Origin: Frankiales bacterium
GTDB lineage: Bacteria; Actinomycetota; Actinomycetes; Mycobacteriales; SCTD01
Assembly (NCBI GenBank): GCA_025465135.1
Contig: JAODNA010000049.1
Span: forward strand, 1-44,506
Direction of reading: 5' to 3'
DNA length: 44,506 nucleotides
In this document: piece after piece, positions 15,254-22,579 of the stretch
How positions within the stretch are numbered: the stretch's first letter is position 1
Layout: the number at the start of each line of letters is the position of its first letter
The notes under the pieces: model-generated
The model's database searches: none
What the model was told of the DNA's origin: nothing
What the model saw: the letters and a program-made list of their open reading frames with translations, nothing else
Program-made: the position numbers and the translations under genes

Positions 15254-16396
15254 TCAGGGGCTGCTTTGGGCGGGCGGGCAGCCGGCTGGCGTACGCGCGT
15301 ATCCGGACGCTGCCATCGCGGTCATGGCCTGAGGGAGGAAGCACCGCATCGCGTCGTAGATGTAGAAGCGACTGGCGTTCGGCACGGGCTCGAACGGGTG
15401 TGTGCCGTTGCCGTAGAACCACGTCCGGACCGGCACGTGGGCTGCGTGGAGGGCAGCGACGAAGTTCTTGTTCATCTGCTGCAGCAGCACCTCAAGCGCC
15501 CCGTTCCCTGCGGTGCCAGCGTCATCGTGCGTGCCCGGTACGCCGTTCCCGGACGTCACGAACAGCGAGATCCCGTGGAGGTGGGCGGCGAGCGCCGTGG
15601 GGTTCTTGGCGTGCCAGTTCGCGGCTTGGGTGACGGGATCACCGAAGATGCAGTTGCCGTACGCGGCGGTGATGATTTCGCCGGCCCCGGGCATCTCGAT
15701 GTCAACGGCCCCGGAGACCGCAAGGGCCGCGTCGTAGAGACCTGGGTGCAGAGCGGCGTAGGCCATCGAGCCGTAGCCGCCCATCGATTCACCAGAGATG
15801 GCGCGGTGGCCGTTCGTGCGCAGGTGGTGGTCGATCCAAGGGACGAGCTCCCGGTTGAAGAACGTCTCCCACGCAGGCGGGGGCGCAGCCGGGCCGGTGG
15901 CTGTTGTCGCTGAGGCCCGAGGTGTTCCGTAGTGATCGGCGTAGAAACTCGTCGAGCCGCCGTCAGGGGTGATGAACACGACGGGCGTTGATCCCAGTAC
16001 AACTTTCTCGACTTCGGCGAGATTCAGGGTCTCCGCGTTGCTGCCCGTGCCGTGCGTGTAGTACAGGACGGGGAAGCGGCGAGAGGAGGCCGACAAGTAC
16101 TGCTCAGGCAGGATCACTCGCACGTGCACCAGTCCGTCCGGAGTCGCACCCGTGCCGACCGCGGCGGACCGGAACGTGTAGAGCCGGGTGCGGGTGTCGA
16201 GCTTCTTGCTGGAGAGCAGCGTCAGTCCGACCGACGGTTTGCTCAGCCGTGGAACACAGAGCGGGCTGTCGACAGCTGACGCAGCGGTAGCCGTGAAGAC
16301 AATCGGAAACGCGACGAACGCGAGTGCGCCCGCCACGAGGACACGTGCTCCTCTGAGCGTGTTCAGCATGTGGTCGACATCCTGCCCGCTGTGCAT
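15254..16396 (-). CDS. Secreted esterase (antigen 85 / esterase D fold), paralog of the product of 12235-13299
   Basis: A protein of 380 aa. ATG 16396 has GGAGG four bases before it and is preferred over ATG 16369. The signal peptide is at about 14-41 (LRGARVLVAGALAFVAF). The oxyanion region is YYTHGTGSN, the nucleophile S204 lies in GESMGG and the His in YGNGTHPF. It resembles the product of 12235-13299 along its whole length. It lies 27 bases after the DUF6351-type gene and is probably co-transcribed with it. The A/T content is somewhat above the neighbours, a weak hint of a separate origin. Confidence 0.85.
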   Translation of the reverse strand: MHSGQDVDHMLNTLRGARVLVAGALAFVAFPIVFTATAASAVDSPLCVPRLSKPSVGLTLLSSKKLDTRTRLYTFRSAAVGTGATPDGLVHVRVILPEQYLSASSRRFPVLYYTHGTGSNAETLNLAEVEKVVLGSTPVVFITPDGGSTSFYADHYGTPRASATTATGPAAPPPAWETFFNRELVPWIDHHLRTNGHRAISGESMGGYGSMAYAALHPGLYDAALAVSGAVDIEMPGAGEIITAAYGNCIFGDPVTQAANWHAKNPTALAAHLHGISLFVTSGNGVPGTHDDAGTAGNGALEVLLQQMNKNFVAALHAAHVPVRTWFYGNGTHPFEPVPNASRFYIYDAMRCFLPQAMTAMAASGYARTPAGCPPAQSSP

Positions 16397-16423
16397 GGAC
16401 CTCCGGGGTGAGCTCTGCGCATG

Positions 16424-18895
16424 TCAGTCCTCCCTCTGACCGCAGCGGGTGGCGGCGGACGTGTTCGGACGAACATCAATGCGCCTGCGCCACACGGCGA
16501 GTGCGGAGCACACGAGGAGTAGGGCAGCGACCGGCCCCTGGAGGTTGGGGCCTGTCGCAGCAAGCTTCATGCCGAGCTTCGGACCGGTCTTGACATGTGT
16601 TGCTTGGCGGAAAGTGACCGACAGAGGCGCTGAGCCCAGTGGGCGTCCGCCCGGACCACCGGCGAAGGTGAGCCATGCAGCCAGGGGCAACTGCTGGCCA
16701 ACCCCCGGCTTGCTCCAGTCACACACGCCCGTGGGGAACGCGTGCTCGAGCTTCGCCCAGTCGGCGTCGGCGAACGTGTTCGTGTAGAGCTTGCGGTCCA
16801 GCGGTTGGAGTTGACACTTGAGGACGTCATCTGTCTTTGGAGCGCCGGCGGCGATCCGCGGGTTCCCGAAGTACGGAAACAGAGCAGCGCATGCCGCTAA
16901 GTCGGTGATCTGTGCTTCGGAGGACACCCAGCAGGAGTCGACAGCATCCTTGGGTTTGTCGTTGATCACCTTGCGCGAGTGAGGGGTGAGGCTGCGATCG
17001 GCCTCGATCGCAGTGAGCCAGCGATCCATCACCAACAGCGGACTGTTGGGGAGGCAGAAGTCACCGAGCGGCACTCTCCCTCCGGGTTGTCCTCCACCGC
17101 CCAGCTGATTGCCGAATCCGCACAACGCCCAGGATGCGTCGCCGAGGAGGGGCACGGCACCGGTCCAGATGGCCTGGTTCGCGGAGCTGCCGTTGGCGGC
17201 CTGGAGACGGGCCTGGATGATGTGGCTCTCCAGGGCTTGGTGGATTTCCTCGTTGTCCTGACCGCGCAGGTCAAGGATGGCTGCTTGGGCCAGGGAGCGG
17301 CCGCTCATGACCTGCCCGGCGCGATAGGCGGTGGCGATGGTGGCGGGCTCGGCGGCGCTTCGCTGCGGCTGCCACAGCCCGTCCAGGGTGTGCCCACCCA
17401 TGTTGGCGTTGAGGTCCGCGAACTGCGCCGGGGTGATCTCGCCGGCTTGCAACGCGGTTAGGCCGTATTGCAGACCGACGTTGTCGTAAGGGCGATGAGC
17501 GAACCCGCGAGAGAGCTTCTTCTCCTGCGGACCCCAAGAGCTGCGCGCACGTTGACCCCAGATCGCGATCTGGTAGTCGTTCATGGTGCAGCGGGTTCCG
17601 CCGGGACGGATGTCTGGGTCATACACGGAGTCGAGTGGCAGGTTGCAGTTCGCGGCGCTGGCTGCGTTGATCAGGCCGCCGAACTCAGCGTCAATGGCCA
17701 CGCAGCCCGCGGGGTCTTGGTAGCCGGTGACGACGGCCCGCTGCTGGCCGGTAGGGCCTGGCGCGGGCGGTGTCTGGTTGAAGTAGCGGTCGAACAGGAC
17801 GCAGTCGAAGACGCTTGGCGCGGTCGACCAGATGTCGGGAAAGCTGCAGCTGGGCAAGATGCCGTCCAGCAGACCGGGGTAGGTGTCGGCGATGATGTAC
17901 TGCTGCAGCCCGCCGCCGGAACACCCCTCACCGATCACATACCGGATGTGGCCGTAGCTCTCGGCGATGTGCTCCTTGAGCATCATCAGCGCTTCCGCGG
18001 ACACCGTGTCGTTGGCGTCGCTGCCGTGGACGTTCAGACTGCTCGCGGCAATCAGAAACCCGCGCCGCAGGTGGCTGTCGTCCAGCACCGCCTGCGGCGA
18101 ATCCTGGGTGTGGTGTGGGGCGGTGCCCCCACCGAACCAGTACGCAACCTTGTGGTTCCACGCCCGCTGCGGTGCCAGCGCCGACCAAGGCCGCGCCGGA
18201 TCGGCCAAGACGGCAAGCCGGTAGATGCCGCGATCCTCGACGCCGGTCTCGACCCGGACGATGTACGGAACCGTGACGCCCTGGTCGGTGGTGGTGCGAG
18301 CGACATCAAGCGCCGGATCCGACGGGTCGTAGGGCAGAAACGACGTCTTGCTGGGATCCGTGGACACGTAGAAGTACGTCAGCCGGGTGGGCGCGTCGCA
18401 CTGCGCATCGCGCGCCGGGCCCAGCCCGTTGTCTTGGGTGCTGCACACCCACGGCTGCACCTGAGGGCCGGCGAATACCGGGCCACCGACTGGGTGCACG
18501 GTGAGAGCCAGCTGAGCACCGCGACCGTCAGCAAGCTGGGCGGTCACCGCGCGGCGGCCAGGCTTCAACCGGGTGACGAGACCAACCAAGCCCGTGAAGC
18601 TGCCGTAAGACCGGAGCCCGAAGCTCTTCGTGACGTCCCGGCCGTCGACCCGAACCTGGACCGCGGACGGGGCAGCGTCGTCAGGCAGCGAGATGCCGAC
18701 CAAGGCGTCGTCGCCGCTGATCAGGTCGGCCCGGTTGGACAGCGTCACAATGGCCAGCTGCCCCGCCGCCACCGGCCCGGGACCGGCCGTCGCGTCTACC
18801 CGCACTGCGGCACCGGCAGTGCCGGCGAGGGCGATCAGGCATCCCGCCAGGAAGACCGCGACCACGCGGCCACGGCCGTTGAGGTCGAACATCAT
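16424..18895 (-). CDS. Large secreted DUF6351-type protein (alpha/beta-hydrolase-like)
   Basis: A protein of 823 aa from ATG 18895 behind GGAAGG. It has a signal peptide (9-30), a beta-rich N-terminal part (30-140), and a central hydrolase-like part with GEGCSGGG around S326, where G-x-S-x-G fits a nucleophile elbow. More than a dozen Cys follow, which fits disulphides. Near the C-terminus is a membrane helix (PVAALLLVCSALAVWRRR) followed by Arg, so it may be anchored with the bulk outside. It matches my memory of the actinobacterial family DUF6351, of unknown function, which I believe is related to tannase/feruloyl esterases. It forms an operon with the esterase at 15254. Confidence 0.75.
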   Translation of the reverse strand: MMFDLNGRGRVVAVFLAGCLIALAGTAGAAVRVDATAGPGPVAAGQLAIVTLSNRADLISGDDALVGISLPDDAAPSAVQVRVDGRDVTKSFGLRSYGSFTGLVGLVTRLKPGRRAVTAQLADGRGAQLALTVHPVGGPVFAGPQVQPWVCSTQDNGLGPARDAQCDAPTRLTYFYVSTDPSKTSFLPYDPSDPALDVARTTTDQGVTVPYIVRVETGVEDRGIYRLAVLADPARPWSALAPQRAWNHKVAYWFGGGTAPHHTQDSPQAVLDDSHLRRGFLIAASSLNVHGSDANDTVSAEALMMLKEHIAESYGHIRYVIGEGCSGGGLQQYIIADTYPGLLDGILPSCSFPDIWSTAPSVFDCVLFDRYFNQTPPAPGPTGQQRAVVTGYQDPAGCVAIDAEFGGLINAASAANCNLPLDSVYDPDIRPGGTRCTMNDYQIAIWGQRARSSWGPQEKKLSRGFAHRPYDNVGLQYGLTALQAGEITPAQFADLNANMGGHTLDGLWQPQRSAAEPATIATAYRAGQVMSGRSLAQAAILDLRGQDNEEIHQALESHIIQARLQAANGSSANQAIWTGAVPLLGDASWALCGFGNQLGGGGQPGGRVPLGDFCLPNSPLLVMDRWLTAIEADRSLTPHSRKVINDKPKDAVDSCWVSSEAQITDLAACAALFPYFGNPRIAAGAPKTDDVLKCQLQPLDRKLYTNTFADADWAKLEHAFPTGVCDWSKPGVGQQLPLAAWLTFAGGPGGRPLGSAPLSVTFRQATHVKTGPKLGMKLAATGPNLQGPVAALLLVCSALAVWRRRIDVRPNTSAATRCGQRED

Positions 18896-19020
18896 CGGGA
18901 ACCTTCCTACGACAGCCCTGCCAGCAGCTCAGGAGCAAGCGAGCCCCCGTTTCGTTGAAGTATTCGGCGGTATCCGGAGCTCGCCTCTTGCCGGATCGCC
19001 CCGAATCCTTGCCAAGATCC

Positions 19021-19035
19021 TTGACGAATCGTCAA
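19021..19035. promoter_or_regulatory. Perfect 15-bp palindrome, candidate operator
   Basis: TTGACGAATCGTCAA has 7-bp arms around one central base. It lies about 126-140 bp before the start of the DUF6351-type gene and 83 bp after the stop of the PucR-type regulator gene, in a 222-bp spacer that otherwise holds nothing recognisable. A regulator of the DUF6351-esterase operon may bind here. Confidence 0.5.
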
Positions 19036-19117
19036 CGCACGGGGGCTTTAGCGCCCAGTCGTGCGCGCCCGCGTGGCTACGGACATTCGACGCATCCCGA
19101 GGAACGGCCGGCCTCGC

Positions 19118-20377
19118 TCAGGCGTCAGGGAGCCCCTTGGCGCCGGTCTCGACAGCGAGGACCGAGATGACTGCGCCCCTGAGGGTCCACGGGTCCGAAC
19201 CGGTCAGCTTCTTCCAACGGTCGAGCCGGCTTCTGACGCTGTTAGGGCTCAGGAGCAGCCGTCGAGAGGTTTCGGCAAGAGAAAGGTTCGCGCCCGCGAA
19301 GGTCCGCACCGTCAGCGCAAGATGCGGATGTCGTCGCGCCACCTGCTGGAACGTTGCGAACAGCGGCGCCAAGGCGCCTTCCTGGGCCAGAACCACGGCC
19401 TCGAGCCAGTCTTGTTCGAAGACGCAGCACCTGTGGCGCAGACTCGCCAGAGCGGCTGCCTGTTCGGCATCGAGGATGCTGAGCCGCGCTCCCTGCAGGC
19501 TGGAGCGCTCGAGCCCGACACCGGCGGGCTGGTCGGACAGCAGCTGGACAAGCTGTGCGCGCACGGCATCGGACTCGGCTTGGACCAGTGTGATCACGGT
19601 GTAGCCGCGTTCCGAGGTCGCCGCGATCGCGCCCAACTGTCGAGCGGCGTCCCTCAGGTGCGCCGACGCGTCAAACGACGCGCCGGGCGCGGGAAGGACG
19701 AAAGCCTGGAAGGACCCGTTCGGCTGGAAGCCGAAGTCGCTCGCGGCGTCGGAGGCCTCCGCCGAATCGGGATTGCGCCGGATGAGGTCGAACAAGTGCG
19801 CGCGGGCGCGGGCGTCCGCAGCTTCGGACCGGCCGATTTCCTCGAGGTACCCGTCGCCGACCGCTGTGATGACACCGTGAATCCAGCTCCAAAGCGTCGC
19901 GCTGCCCTCGAGCAGGAGGTCGGTACTCGTGTCATCAGCAGCCCGGGCTTGAATGACGAGCTCGGACCATACCTCCCGGTAACCGACGTGGTACGCGGCC
20001 ACGAGCGACTGCAGGGGCAGCCCCTGACGTGCGCGGTGCCGTCCGAGCTCCCCACGGATCGCGAGCTCGTCTTCGCGGGGGCTGCGGTTCTCCGCGAGCC
20101 CGAGCAACATCATGTCGAGGTTGCGAAAGGACGCGGCTGAGAGATCAGCAAGGGGCACATTGCCGCCTTGCGCATAGTCCGGGATCTCGCTCGTGATCGC
20201 GGCCGCAACCCGGACAGTGAGCTCGTCGAGGTTCTCGCGCACACATTGACACAGGCGCGCGACCGGACCCCAGCCGTCGGGTGGCTGAGGCACATAGTCC
20301 GTGAGCGCGGGGAACACGACACCGTCACCGTTGTACGACGGCTCGACGCCGAACTCGGTCGGCTTGGGTGCAGGCAT
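19118..20377 (-). CDS. PucR/CdaR-family transcription regulator
   Basis: A protein of 419 aa from ATG 20377 behind GGGGAGGGGAG. Residues about 40-185 form an all-helical domain like the N-terminus of RsbRD-type and PucR proteins (AASFRNLDMMLLGL, LPLQSLVAAYHVGYREVW). The middle (about 210-330) resembles a degenerate GGDEF-like fold. The C-terminal helix-turn-helix (355-410) reads LSLAETSRRLLLSPNSVRSRLDRWKKLTG, the hallmark of this family. It is encoded upstream of the DUF6351-esterase operon on the same strand and may regulate it. Confidence 0.85.
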   Translation of the reverse strand: MPAPKPTEFGVEPSYNGDGVVFPALTDYVPQPPDGWGPVARLCQCVRENLDELTVRVAAAITSEIPDYAQGGNVPLADLSAASFRNLDMMLLGLAENRSPREDELAIRGELGRHRARQGLPLQSLVAAYHVGYREVWSELVIQARAADDTSTDLLLEGSATLWSWIHGVITAVGDGYLEEIGRSEAADARARAHLFDLIRRNPDSAEASDAASDFGFQPNGSFQAFVLPAPGASFDASAHLRDAARQLGAIAATSERGYTVITLVQAESDAVRAQLVQLLSDQPAGVGLERSSLQGARLSILDAEQAAALASLRHRCCVFEQDWLEAVVLAQEGALAPLFATFQQVARRHPHLALTVRTFAGANLSLAETSRRLLLSPNSVRSRLDRWKKLTGSDPWTLRGAVISVLAVETGAKGLPDA

Positions 20378-20414
20378 CCGGAACTCCCCTCCCCGAGGCC
20401 ATACAGAGCCGGAG

Positions 20415-20488
20415 TGGGGCGGGTGGGGCTCGAACCCACGACCGAGGGATTATGAGTCCCTTGCTCTGACCGGCTGAGCTACCGCCCC
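20415..20488 (-). tRNA. tRNA with CAU anticodon (tRNA-Met, or tRNA-Ile2 read with lysidine)
   Basis: On the minus strand the 74-nt sequence folds into a full cloverleaf. The acceptor stem is GGGGCGG/CCGCCCC with discriminator A, the D arm is GCTC/GAGC, the anticodon arm is AGGGA-CTCATAA-TCCCT and the T arm is GTGGG-TTCGAGC-CCCAC. CCA is not encoded. A CAU anticodon fits elongator Met or the Ile AUA tRNA; I cannot separate them by eye. It lacks initiator features, such as a mismatch at the first acceptor pair. Confidence 0.95.
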
Positions 20489-20530
20489 GCGCGGAGTCTA
20501 GAACCGCAAGCGGGTCGCCCAGCGCTCCTT

Positions 20531-20803
20531 CTAGTCGCGGGCTTCCGGCCCGTCGCCGCGCCGGGCGAACATCTCGAGGACCACGGCGTCGCCCTGATGG
20601 TGCTCGCGCACGACCTCGACGAAGGAGTCGAAGGCGCGCTGCTCGTCCGACACGAGGTCCTTGATCTGTGGCAGCCGCTCGGCCACCCGCTCGACGGCGA
20701 CCGGGCCGTACTCGAGAAGCGGTGCGAGCACCTCGTCGACGACGCGGCGCCGCGTGTGCCAGAGCGCGAGGGCCCGCAGCTCGGCTCGCGGATCGGGGGA
20801 CAT
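20531..20803 (-). CDS. Small conserved-looking protein of unknown function
   Basis: A 90-aa protein from ATG 20803 (GGGGGA upstream); the frame is open to 20902. It is helical and charged, without signal peptide or membrane segment: ALWHTRRRVVDEVLAPLLEYG, then a Glu/Arg-rich amphipathic helix. It may be a soluble coiled-coil or adaptor protein. I do not recognise a family. It is followed by the tRNA gene on the same strand. Confidence 0.5.
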   Translation of the reverse strand: MSPDPRAELRALALWHTRRRVVDEVLAPLLEYGPVAVERVAERLPQIKDLVSDEQRAFDSFVEVVREHHQGDAVVLEMFARRGDGPEARD

Positions 20804-20870
20804 GGCCCGACGGTCCCCCACGCCGACGGATTCCGCAGGCGTTCGGCCTAGTCCAGGCCAGCCACGGTCG

Positions 20871-21092
20871 TCAGGGCGGGGTCGGCCGAGAAGCGAGCGC
20901 ACCGAGGTGCAGGACGTTGGCGCGCTCCTCGGGGTCGCGCTCGCCGGGTGCTGCCAGCCAGATCAGGGCGCACCGGCGGTAGTAGGCGCCCTGCGACTCA
21001 CCGGGCTCGCGCGGCGGGAGGGAGACATCGACCGCCATGCGGGCGAGGGAGGCCGCGCGGCGGGCAGCGTAGCGATTGGTGGGGCGCCCCAT
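20871..21092 (-). CDS. Small protein of unknown function (73 aa)
   Basis: The frame starts at ATG 21092 without a strong ribosome site. It is basic and Arg-rich at the N-terminus, with LPPREPGESQGAYYRRCALI in the middle, and has no membrane segment or signal. It may be co-transcribed with the 90-aa protein gene downstream. The coding claim rests on length and codon usage only. Confidence 0.4.
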   Translation of the reverse strand: MGRPTNRYAARRAASLARMAVDVSLPPREPGESQGAYYRRCALIWLAAPGERDPEERANVLHLGALASRPTPP

Positions 21093-21109
21093 GGATCAGT
21101 CCCGACCGG

Positions 21110-21157
21110 CTACCACTTGTGGCTGCGAGCCTGCGCCGGCTCGAGGGTCTCGCTCAC
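21110..21157 (-). CDS. Micro-ORF (15 aa) ending in His-Lys-Trp
   Basis: GTG 21157 overlaps the stop of the preceding micro-ORF (GTGA). The product would be MSETLEPAQARSHKW. There is no strong ribosome site, so it would depend on coupling to the first micro-ORF. Like that ORF it ends in Lys-Trp before the stop. Translation is unproven. Confidence 0.3.
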   Translation of the reverse strand: MSETLEPAQARSHKW

Positions 21158-21177
21158 CACTTCACGCTCTTGCTCAT
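21154..21177 (-). CDS. Micro-ORF (7 aa), MSKSVKW, with a strong ribosome site
   Basis: ATG 21177 is preceded by AAGGAG at a spacing of about six bases, as good as any site in the window. The seven-codon frame ends TGA, which overlaps the GTG of the next micro-ORF. It could be a leader peptide or a very small product. It diverges from the 60-aa ORF at 21287. Confidence 0.35.
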   Translation of the reverse strand: MSKSVKW

Positions 21178-21286
21178 GAGGACTCCTTCGTCGTCGCCGC
21201 TTGCACCTCCAACGAGAGCTCCGGCGAGCGGTGACGGGCCGCCGACATCCTCTGAACCAAACCCGGACCAATCGCGAACACCTGGC

Positions 21287-21469
21287 ATGGCGACCCCCGA
21301 GCTGGCCCCAGGAACCCGCCGGGCCGTCCCGGTCGAGCCGTCCGGCGAGCTCGCCGGTGACCGCACGGCCCCGGTCTGGGCCTGCGAGCGGTTCGACGGC
21401 CTGCTCTGGCAGCTGGTCGGCATGGCCGGCAGCGAGCGCGAGTGCCGGGAGTTCCTCCACGGGAGCTGA
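21287..21469 (+). CDS. Small ORF (60 aa) before the phosphoesterase gene
   Basis: From ATG 21287; it ends 15 bases before the phosphoesterase start. The product has a Pro/Ala-rich first half and a compact second half (VWACERFDGLLWQLVGMAGS) with two Cys and two Trp. There is no signal peptide. No clear ribosome site is seen, so this is a tentative gene. Confidence 0.35.
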   Translation: MATPELAPGTRRAVPVEPSGELAGDRTAPVWACERFDGLLWQLVGMAGSERECREFLHGS

Positions 21470-21484
21470 GGGCACACTGGAGCC

Positions 21485-22393
21485 GTGCGCCCCCCTCGCC
21501 CCCTGCTGCTGCTCGCCGCCTGTGCCCTCGCCGCGGCCTGCGGCAGCCCCGCGGCAGCTCCCGTCCGCTCCCACGCCGCTCCGCTCTGGTTCGCGACGAC
21601 GCCGCAACGACCGGTCAAGGTGCTGGTGGTCGTTGAGGAGAACCACACCCAGCGCGCCGCGCTGCAGGGCATGCCCTACCTGTCGTCGCTCGCGTCGACC
21701 TACGGGCGCACAGCCGCCTACAAGGCGATCACCCACCCCTCGCTGCCCAACTACCTCGCACTCGCAGGCGGATCGACCTTCGGCATCCGCGACGACCGCG
21801 GTCCGGCCAGCCACCACCTGAGTGGCCCGAGCGTCTTCGACCGCGTGATCGCCGGCGGCCGGACGGCGAAGTCCTACGTCGAGTCGATGCCCGGGAACTG
21901 CGCGCAGTCGGCGACGACGAAGTACGCCGTGAAGCACAACCCATGGGCCTACTTCTCCGACGCGGGCCCGCGCGCGAGCTGCCGTCGCTTCGACGTACCG
22001 GCCGGTACGACGGCGTCCGGGGCGCTCCGCCACGACATCGACGCCGGCACGCTGCCGACGGTGGGCCTGCTCGTCCCGGACATCTGCCATGACGGGCACG
22101 ACTGCTCCCTGGCGACGGCCGACGGCTGGCTCAAGAGCTGGCTCTCGGTCGTCATGCAAGGGGCCGACTACCGCAGCGGCCGGCTCGCCGTCGTCGTGAC
22201 GTTCGACGAGGACGACACGTCGAGCAACAACACCGTCCTCACGGTCGTCGTCTCGCCGTACACCGCGAAGGTCGTCAGCACGCGTGCGCTCAACCACTAC
22301 TCCCTGACGCGCTACCTCGCCGAGCTGACGGGCACCACACCGCTGCGGGCCGCTGCGACCGCGCCGTCGATGCGGGCCGACTTCCGCCTGTAA
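21485..22393 (+). CDS. Lipoprotein phosphoesterase (phospholipase C / acid phosphatase family)
   Basis: A protein of 302 aa from GTG 21485 (GGAG upstream). It starts with a short lipoprotein signal whose lipobox is LAAAC (Cys19). The phosphoesterase family landmarks follow: VVVEENHTQ near the start, THPSLPNYLALAGGS with the likely metal/substrate residues, VGLLVPDICHDGHDC, and VVVTFDEDD as a metal-binding acidic cluster. The end (LNHYSLTRYLAELTG) is also typical. Members hydrolyse phosphate esters or phospholipids at the cell surface. A hairpin at 22414-22441 follows. Confidence 0.88.
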   Translation: MRPPRPLLLLAACALAAACGSPAAAPVRSHAAPLWFATTPQRPVKVLVVVEENHTQRAALQGMPYLSSLASTYGRTAAYKAITHPSLPNYLALAGGSTFGIRDDRGPASHHLSGPSVFDRVIAGGRTAKSYVESMPGNCAQSATTKYAVKHNPWAYFSDAGPRASCRRFDVPAGTTASGALRHDIDAGTLPTVGLLVPDICHDGHDCSLATADGWLKSWLSVVMQGADYRSGRLAVVVTFDEDDTSSNNTVLTVVVSPYTAKVVSTRALNHYSLTRYLAELTGTTPLRAAATAPSMRADFRL

Positions 22394-22413
22394 GGGGCCG
22401 AACGGCGTAATGC

Positions 22414-22441
22414 CCCGACCAAGGCTCCTAGGAAGGTCGGG
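22414..22441 (+). terminator. Hairpin after the phosphoesterase gene
   Basis: CCCGACC (22414-22420) pairs with GGTCGGG (22435-22441) around a 14-nt loop, 21 bases after the stop. There is no T tract. The rest of the spacer to 22579 holds the presumed promoter of the protease gene. Confidence 0.5.
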
Positions 22442-22579
22442 CCCGAGCGGTCACTCTCCGTAGTCCCTTGGGCCCATCTTGCCCACTTGTCCGAAACATG
22501 CCCTCCCCAGCGGCCGATGAGATCCCCGTACGGCAGAAGACCTCCGGACCCGGGGTCTCGCCGTGGACGAGGGGGCTTC

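Noticed and set aside
20415-20488. tRNA as attachment site of a genomic island
   Set aside because: I found no integrase and no second copy of the tRNA 3' end in the window.
22442-22579. c-di-GMP or c-di-AMP riboswitch before the subtilase/GGDEF-EAL operon
   Set aside because: I looked for the conserved cores of these riboswitches and could not place them; only simple GC-rich dyads are present.
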